8,933 nt of DNA, taken from the NCBI GenBank assembly GCA_050015935.1, contig JBEKAL010000167.1, positions 1 to 8,933 on the forward strand. The letters are read 5' to 3'. This stretch comes from Roseiarcus sp050015935 (GTDB lineage Bacteria; Pseudomonadota; Alphaproteobacteria; Rhizobiales; Beijerinckiaceae). Under the pieces are notes generated by a model. That model made no database searches, was not told the origin of the DNA, and worked only from the letters and a program-made list of their open reading frames with translations. Position numbers and translations under genes: made by a program. Of the stretch, positions 4,281-8,933 are shown piece by piece (within the stretch, counting starts at the first letter, position 1; each line of letters begins with the position of its first letter).

Positions 4281-7142
4281 TCAGGCCTTTCGCTTCGTCT
4301 TCGCGGTCGCGGTCTTGGCCTTGGCGGCGGCCGGCTTCCTCTTGGCCGTCTTGGCGCCCGGCGCGGACGGCGCCGCCTTGGCCGCGCCCGCCCTGTCGAC
4401 GGGCGCCTTGCCCTTCGCTTTGGCGGTCTTGCGGGCGCTCGCGCGGGCAGGGCGGCCTTCGCGCTCCGCGATCAACGCGACCGCTTGGTCGAGCGTGATT
4501 TTGTCCGGCGAAATCGATTTGGGGATCGTCGCGTTGACCTTGCCCCAATTGACGTAGGCGCCGAAGCGTCCGGCGCGCACGGCGATCGGACCGCCGTCGG
4601 GATGATCGCCGAGCGTTCGGCCGCCCCCGCCGCCCGAGGCCTTGGCCGCGAGCATCGCCACGGCCTCTTCGAGCGTCAGCGACGCGGGATCGCTTCCCCT
4701 GGGCAGCGTCGCGTTGATCTTGCCGTGATTGACGTAGGGGCCGAAGCGGCCCGGCTTGACCGTGACGGCGCCGCCGAGCGCCGGATGATCGCCGAGCGCG
4801 CGCGCCCCAGCGCCGGCGCCGAGGCCCCGCCCGGCGCCGCTCTCTTTGGCCACGATCAGGTCGATCGCGCGGTTGGCGCCGATCGTCAGCACGTCGTCGT
4901 TGCGGCTCAGGTTGGCGTAGGTCTTGCCGTGCTGCACGTAAGACCCGTAGCGCCCGACTCCGGCCAGGATCGGCTCGCCGCTCTCCGGGTGCCTGGCGAC
5001 CTCGCGCGGCAGCGACAGCAGCGCGACGGCCCTCTCCAGCGTGACTTCGTCCGGCGAGAGGCCCTTGGGCAGCGAGCAGCGTTTCGGCTTCTCGCCCTCG
5101 CCCTGCTGCACGTAGTCGCCGAAGCGGCCGCTGCGCAGCGTGATCTCGTCGCCGCTCTGCGGATCGACGCCGAGCGCGCGCGCGCCGGGGCGCTCGCCCT
5201 CGGCGCCGGCCCCGTTCTGTCCGTTCGGCGACAACGCGCGGGTGAACTTGCATTCGGGATAGTTCGAGCAGCCGATGAAGACGCCGAACTTGCCCAATTT
5301 GAGCGACAATTGTCCCTTGCCGCAGGACGGGCACTGCCGCGGATCGCCGCCGTCGGCGCGGGCGGGGAAAATGAGCGGGCCGAGCAGATCGTTGACGCCT
5401 TCGAGCACCTGCGAGGTGCGCAAATCCCTGGCGCCGCCGAGCGCGCCGGAAAAATCGATCCAGAAGTCGCGCAGCAGATCCTTCCAGTCGATTTCGCTGT
5501 TCGAGACCTTGTCGAGCTTCTCCTCGAGGTCGGCGGTGAAGTCGTAGCCGACATATTTGGCGAAGAAGGACTCGAGGAAGGCGGTGACCAGCCGGCCCTT
5601 GTCCTCGGGGATCAGCCGTTTCTTCTCCAACCGCACGTAGTCGCGCTCGCGTAAGACCGCGAGCGTCGAGGCGTAGGTCGAGGGGCGCCCGATGCCGAGC
5701 TCCTCCATGCGCTTGACCAGCGTCGCCTCGGTGTAGCGCGGCGGCGGCTCGGTGAAATGCCGGCTCGCCTCGATGCGCTCCTTGGTCAGCTTTTCGCCCG
5801 CCTTCATCGGCGGCAGGCGGGCCGAATCCTCGTCCTCGTCGTCGTCGCGCCCTTCCTGGTAGAGCGCGAGGAAGCCGGCAAAGCGCACGACCTGGCCGGT
5901 GGCGCGGAATTCGAGCTCGCGCTTGGCCGCGTCGGCGAGAATGTCGACCGTCGTGCGCTCGATCTCGGCGCTTTCCATCTGGCAGGCGAGGGTGCGGTTC
6001 CAGATCAGCTCGTAGAGCTTGGCCTGCTCGGGTTCGAGATGGCGCGCTACGTCGCGCGGGCGGCGCGTCATATCGGTCGGGCGGATCGCCTCGTGGGCTT
6101 CCTGCGCGTTCTTGGCCTTGACGGTGTACTTGCGCGGCGCGGCGGGCACGTATCGGGCGCCGAACTCTTTGGCGATGACCTTGCGCGCGCTCGTGACCGC
6201 CTCGGGCGCGAGGTCGACGCCGTCGGTGCGCATGTAGGTGATGAGGCCGACGGCGCCTTCGCCGATGTCGAGGCCCTCATAGAGGCGCTGGGCGATCTGC
6301 ATGGCGCGCGCCGGCGCGAGGCCGAGCTTGCGCGAAGCTTCCTGCTGCAACGTCGAGGTGGTGAAGGGCGGGTAGGGGTGGCGCTTGAGCGGCTTCGCCT
6401 CGACCTGCGCGATCCTGAACGTCGCCGTCTCCAGCGCGGCCTTGAAATCTTCGGCCTCCTTGCCCGAGCCGATGTCGAGCCGAGCGATCTTCTTGCCGTC
6501 GGCGCCGACGAGGCGCGCCGTGAACGGCGCGTCGGCGAGCGTCTTCAGATGCGCGAGGATCGACCAATATTCGCGCGCGACGAATTTCTCGATCTCGAGC
6601 TCGCGATCGCAGACGATGCGCAACGCCACCGATTGCACGCGGCCCGCCGAGCGCGCGCCCGGCAATTTGCGCCACAGGACCGGCGAGAGATTGAAGCCGA
6701 CGAGGTAGTCGAGCGCGCGGCGGGCGCGGTAGGCGTCGACCAGCGCCTCGTCGATGTCGCGGGGGTGGCGCATCGCCTCGGCGACCGCGTCCTTGGTGAC
6801 GGCGTTGAAGACGACGCGGTCGACGCGCTTGTCCTTGAGCACCTTCTTGCCCTTGAGGATTTCGTAGACGTGCCACGAGATCGCCTCGCCCTCGCGGTCC
6901 GGGTCGGTCGCCAGAATGACGCGCTCGGCGCTCCTGACCGCCGCGGCGATGTCGTTGAGCCGCTTGGCGGACTTGGCGTCGATTTGCCAACGCATGGCGA
7001 AATCGTGATCGGGATCGACCGAGCCGTCCTTCGCGGTGAGATCGCGCACATGGCCGAACGAGGCGTAGACGTCGTAGTCCCTGCCGAGATACTTGCCGAT
7101 GGTTTTGACCTTGGTCGGCGACTCGACGATGACGACTTTCAT
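4281..7142 (-). CDS. topA: DNA topoisomerase I (type IA)
   Basis: The 953-residue enzyme relaxes negatively supercoiled DNA by transient single-strand cleavage. The Toprim domain spans about 1-115, with E7 (VIVESPTK) and D80/D82/E84 (DPDREGE) as metal ligands; LPGARSAGRVQS lies at 160-171; the catalytic tyrosine is Y303 with R305 in ITYMRTDG; GIGRPSTYAST lies at 483-493. One four-cysteine zinc ribbon follows (C604, C607, C625, C631), then four C-terminal Topo repeats built on GRFGxYV or GRYGxYV (about 660-705, 715-765, 784-832 and 844-892), and a Lys/Ala-rich tail (900-953) that probably adds DNA affinity. This is the usual alphaproteobacterial layout and length. The ATG at 7142 begins the conserved MKVVIVESPTK and has GAGG ten bases upstream; a TTG further out at 7199 is less likely. 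Divergent from pyrB; dprA and rnr, its usual neighbours in the order, are not beside it here. Confidence 0.97.
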   Translation of the reverse strand: MKVVIVESPTKVKTIGKYLGRDYDVYASFGHVRDLTAKDGSVDPDHDFAMRWQIDAKSAKRLNDIAAAVRSAERVILATDPDREGEAISWHVYEILKGKKVLKDKRVDRVVFNAVTKDAVAEAMRHPRDIDEALVDAYRARRALDYLVGFNLSPVLWRKLPGARSAGRVQSVALRIVCDRELEIEKFVAREYWSILAHLKTLADAPFTARLVGADGKKIARLDIGSGKEAEDFKAALETATFRIAQVEAKPLKRHPYPPFTTSTLQQEASRKLGLAPARAMQIAQRLYEGLDIGEGAVGLITYMRTDGVDLAPEAVTSARKVIAKEFGARYVPAAPRKYTVKAKNAQEAHEAIRPTDMTRRPRDVARHLEPEQAKLYELIWNRTLACQMESAEIERTTVDILADAAKRELEFRATGQVVRFAGFLALYQEGRDDDEDEDSARLPPMKAGEKLTKERIEASRHFTEPPPRYTEATLVKRMEELGIGRPSTYASTLAVLRERDYVRLEKKRLIPEDKGRLVTAFLESFFAKYVGYDFTADLEEKLDKVSNSEIDWKDLLRDFWIDFSGALGGARDLRTSQVLEGVNDLLGPLIFPARADGGDPRQCPSCGKGQLSLKLGKFGVFIGCSNYPECKFTRALSPNGQNGAGAEGERPGARALGVDPQSGDEITLRSGRFGDYVQQGEGEKPKRCSLPKGLSPDEVTLERAVALLSLPREVARHPESGEPILAGVGRYGSYVQHGKTYANLSRNDDVLTIGANRAIDLIVAKESGAGRGLGAGAGARALGDHPALGGAVTVKPGRFGPYVNHGKINATLPRGSDPASLTLEEAVAMLAAKASGGGGGRTLGDHPDGGPIAVRAGRFGAYVNWGKVNATIPKSISPDKITLDQAVALIAEREGRPARASARKTAKAKGKAPVDRAGAAKAAPSAPGAKTAKRKPAAAKAKTATAKTKRKA

Positions 7143-7508
7143 GCGCAATGGTCCTCGCAGGGAACGGCGCCATATGGGCGCGCCTCCTGAAAATCTCAAG
7201 ACCCGGGCGGCCGGGAAGCGCGCGGAAAATGGTTGAGAGGAGGCGGCGTGTCAAATGGCGTCCCGTCGCCGCTGACGCAAGAAGGCCGCTTACGTCCCTC
7301 TTCGAGCCCGCTTTTCGCTCAAATGACGCGAAACGGATTGACCGCCCTCAACCCCGCGCCAATCCGCGTCGCGTCCTGCAAACCCTCGATCAGGCGGTCA
7401 GGACCCGGAAGACGTCGAATTTGGATGTGCGAATCCGGCAGCCCGCTTGCGTCGGAGGAGATCGCCCTCTTGCCGCCCGCCGCTCCACTCCTGTAGCCTG
7501 TCGCTTTA
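7143..7508. other. divergent intergenic region between topA and pyrB
   Basis: This 366-bp stretch should hold the promoters of both topA and pyrB, but I see no clear sigma70 hexamers and no T box, PyrR-like or UMP-linked leader structure. It is G/C-rich and has open frames on both strands; the minus-strand frame from about 7490 to 7319 reads somewhat protein-like but has no start outside pyrB, and is not recognised. It could be a relic of a deleted gene. Confidence 0.4.
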
Positions 7509-8459
<951 letters not shown>

Positions 8460-8561
8460 GGCGAGCGGGCGGGGGGGAACGCGCGGCCCCGGCGCCGGAT
8501 CGCGCTCAAGGTCTTCGCGCGCCGAATGGACGGCCCCTTGGCGGCCCGAGGCGTCAGCCCG

Positions 8562-8602
8562 AGCCTCGAAGCGCGGCGTCGCCGGCGCCGCGCTTCGAGG
8601 CT
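8562..8602 (+). terminator. perfect 17-bp hairpin before the CRISPR array
   Basis: Bases 8562-8578 (AGCCTCGAAGCGCGGCG) and 8586-8602 are exact reverse complements around a 7-nt loop. It lies about 100 bp after pyrB and ends two bases before the first CRISPR repeat. It may terminate pyrB transcription and insulate the array; no T run follows, so Rho-independent action is uncertain. The sequence 8460-8561 between pyrB and the hairpin shows nothing else. Confidence 0.5.
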
Positions 8603-8604
8603 TC

Positions 8605-8773
8605 GCTGCGGATTGCGGCCGTCTCTCGTTTCGCTACAATTACGGCGTCAAGCTGATCGTCGCAAAGCTAGCTGCGGATTGCGGCCGTCTCTCGTTTCGC
8701 TACAATTACGACGACGCCGTTGACCGTTACCGGCGTGCTGCGGATTGCGGCCGTCTCTCGTTTCGCTACAATT
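8605..8773 (+). CRISPR. CRISPR array, three repeats and two spacers, type II-C-like
   Basis: Three copies of a 37-nt sequence start at 8605, 8671 and 8737, exactly 66 nt apart and identical at every base. The repeat begins GCTGCGGATTGCGGCCG and ends TTTCGCTACAATT. Spacers occupy 8642-8670 and 8708-8736 (29 nt each; if the repeat is counted as the usual 36 nt, spacers are 30 nt and both begin with TACG). From memory, the first 24 bases equal those of the repeat used by alphaproteobacterial type II-C Cas9 systems such as that of Parvibaculum, while the final GCTACAAT equals the end of the Neisseria meningitidis II-C repeat. By that likeness crRNA is read on the plus strand. No cas1, cas2, cas9 or tracrRNA anti-repeat is in the window. 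The third repeat is cut off from any continuation by an IS630-family element. Confidence 0.9.
8613..8640 (+). promoter_or_regulatory. promoter inside the CRISPR repeat (also at 8679-8706 and 8745-8772)
   Basis: Each repeat contains TTGCGG, a 16-bp gap and TACAAT at its 3' end, matching a sigma70 promoter (three bases of TTGACA in TTG plus a near-consensus -10). In the Neisseria meningitidis type II-C system, repeat-borne promoters ending in TACAAT start each crRNA inside its spacer. Here the same final GCTACAAT is present, though the TG of the extended -10 is CG. Each spacer would thus have its own promoter; the one in the third repeat would fire into the insertion element, antisense to the transposase. 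Confidence 0.5.
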
Positions 8774-8774
8774 C

Positions 8775-8933
8775 TAGAGCGTATCCCTTTTAGCTGGAAC
8801 CGTATCCGGCATTTTTGAAGTAGTTGGAGCATTCGGTTGGCGGGAAATCGTCGATGGGGATGCCGATCGCGTCCCATAGGGCGTCGACGGTTCGGCGGGC
8901 CATTTTGCGGAGCGTGGTTTTGAGCTTGGCGAA
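8775..8933 (-). mobile_element. end of an IS630-family insertion sequence (continues past window)
   Basis: The transposase tail (8790-8933) belongs to IS630. These elements insert at TA and duplicate it; a TA sits at 8775-8776, after which GAGCGTATCCC begins, only 13 bp beyond the transposase stop, as expected for the short ends of this family. This boundary is inferred, since the other end and its inverted repeat lie outside the window. Confidence 0.65.
8790..8933 (-). CDS. IS630-family transposase, C-terminal part (5' end outside window)
   Basis: Read from the right edge, the frame gives 47 residues to a TAA at 8790-8792. It starts FAKLKTTLRKMARRTVDALW and ends ECSNYFKNAGYGSS, a close match to the IS630 C-terminal signature (F.KLK..LR..A.RTV..LW..I, then EC.NYF..AGY). 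IS630 transposases are DDE enzymes that cut and paste into TA sites; the catalytic acids lie upstream, outside the window, so activity cannot be judged. No frameshift is seen in the visible part. Confidence 0.88.
   Translation of the reverse strand, partial: FAKLKTTLRKMARRTVDALWDAIGIPIDDFPPTECSNYFKNAGYGSS

Noticed and set aside
3421..5654. Very long open frames overlapping topA and pmtA (minus 3421-5334 and plus 3438-5654)
   Set aside because: They are Arg/Ala/Pro-rich shadows of high-GC genes; pmtA and topA explain this DNA with conserved motifs.
5757..7190. Plus-strand 477-codon open frame opposite topA
   Set aside because: It is antisense to conserved topA sequence, with Val/Asp/Leu/Arg bias typical of the mirrored frame in G/C-rich DNA.
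7319..7500. Protein-like minus-strand frame between topA and pyrB
   Set aside because: No start codon outside pyrB, no ribosome binding site and no recognised family; kept only as a possible relic.
8460..8604. Possible tracrRNA next to the CRISPR array
   Set aside because: I looked for a complement of the repeat (such as GCGAAACGAGAG) here and elsewhere in the window and found none; the hairpin alone is not evidence.

Overview
The window looks like chromosomal DNA of a high-GC alphaproteobacterium, probably a member of the Hyphomicrobiales (Rhizobiales). The evidence is the style of the PyrB, TopA and PmtA-like proteins, strong G/C bias at third codon positions in the core genes, and a DUF3768 relic of a kind common in this group. 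The exact genus cannot be fixed from sequence alone.

Layout. Positions 1-3480 are an accessory segment, visibly richer in A/T inside its genes than the rest. It holds the last 36 codons of a gene whose end resembles the DUF5648 beta-repeat family, a structured non-coding stretch, an unrecognised secreted protein (488-1168), a gap of about 630 bp containing a 144-bp imperfect palindrome, a DUF2971 protein on the minus strand (1803-2687), a promoter-like site with a doubtful small ORF, and an N-terminally truncated DUF3768 gene (3085-3312). A short palindromic repeat at 3406-3439 marks the transition to core genes.

Positions 3486-8459 are core genome: a probable phosphatidylethanolamine N-methyltransferase (minus), DNA topoisomerase I (topA, minus) and, divergently, aspartate carbamoyltransferase (pyrB, plus). 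pyrB and topA are usually near each other in this order of bacteria, but in the same direction and with pyrC, plsY and dprA between them. Here they are divergent, 366 bp apart, and the usual partners are absent, so this stretch has been rearranged.

Positions 8460-8933 are the most interesting part. A perfect 17-bp hairpin sits directly before a small CRISPR array of three identical 37-nt repeats with an exact 66-nt period. The repeat is of the alphaproteobacterial type II-C (Cas9) kind, and each copy carries a sigma70-like promoter ending in TACAAT. Two bases after the third repeat, at a TA dinucleotide, an IS630-family element begins, with the C-terminal end of its transposase on the minus strand. 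No cas gene and no tracrRNA anti-repeat is visible, so within the window this is an orphan array, cut or capped by an insertion sequence.
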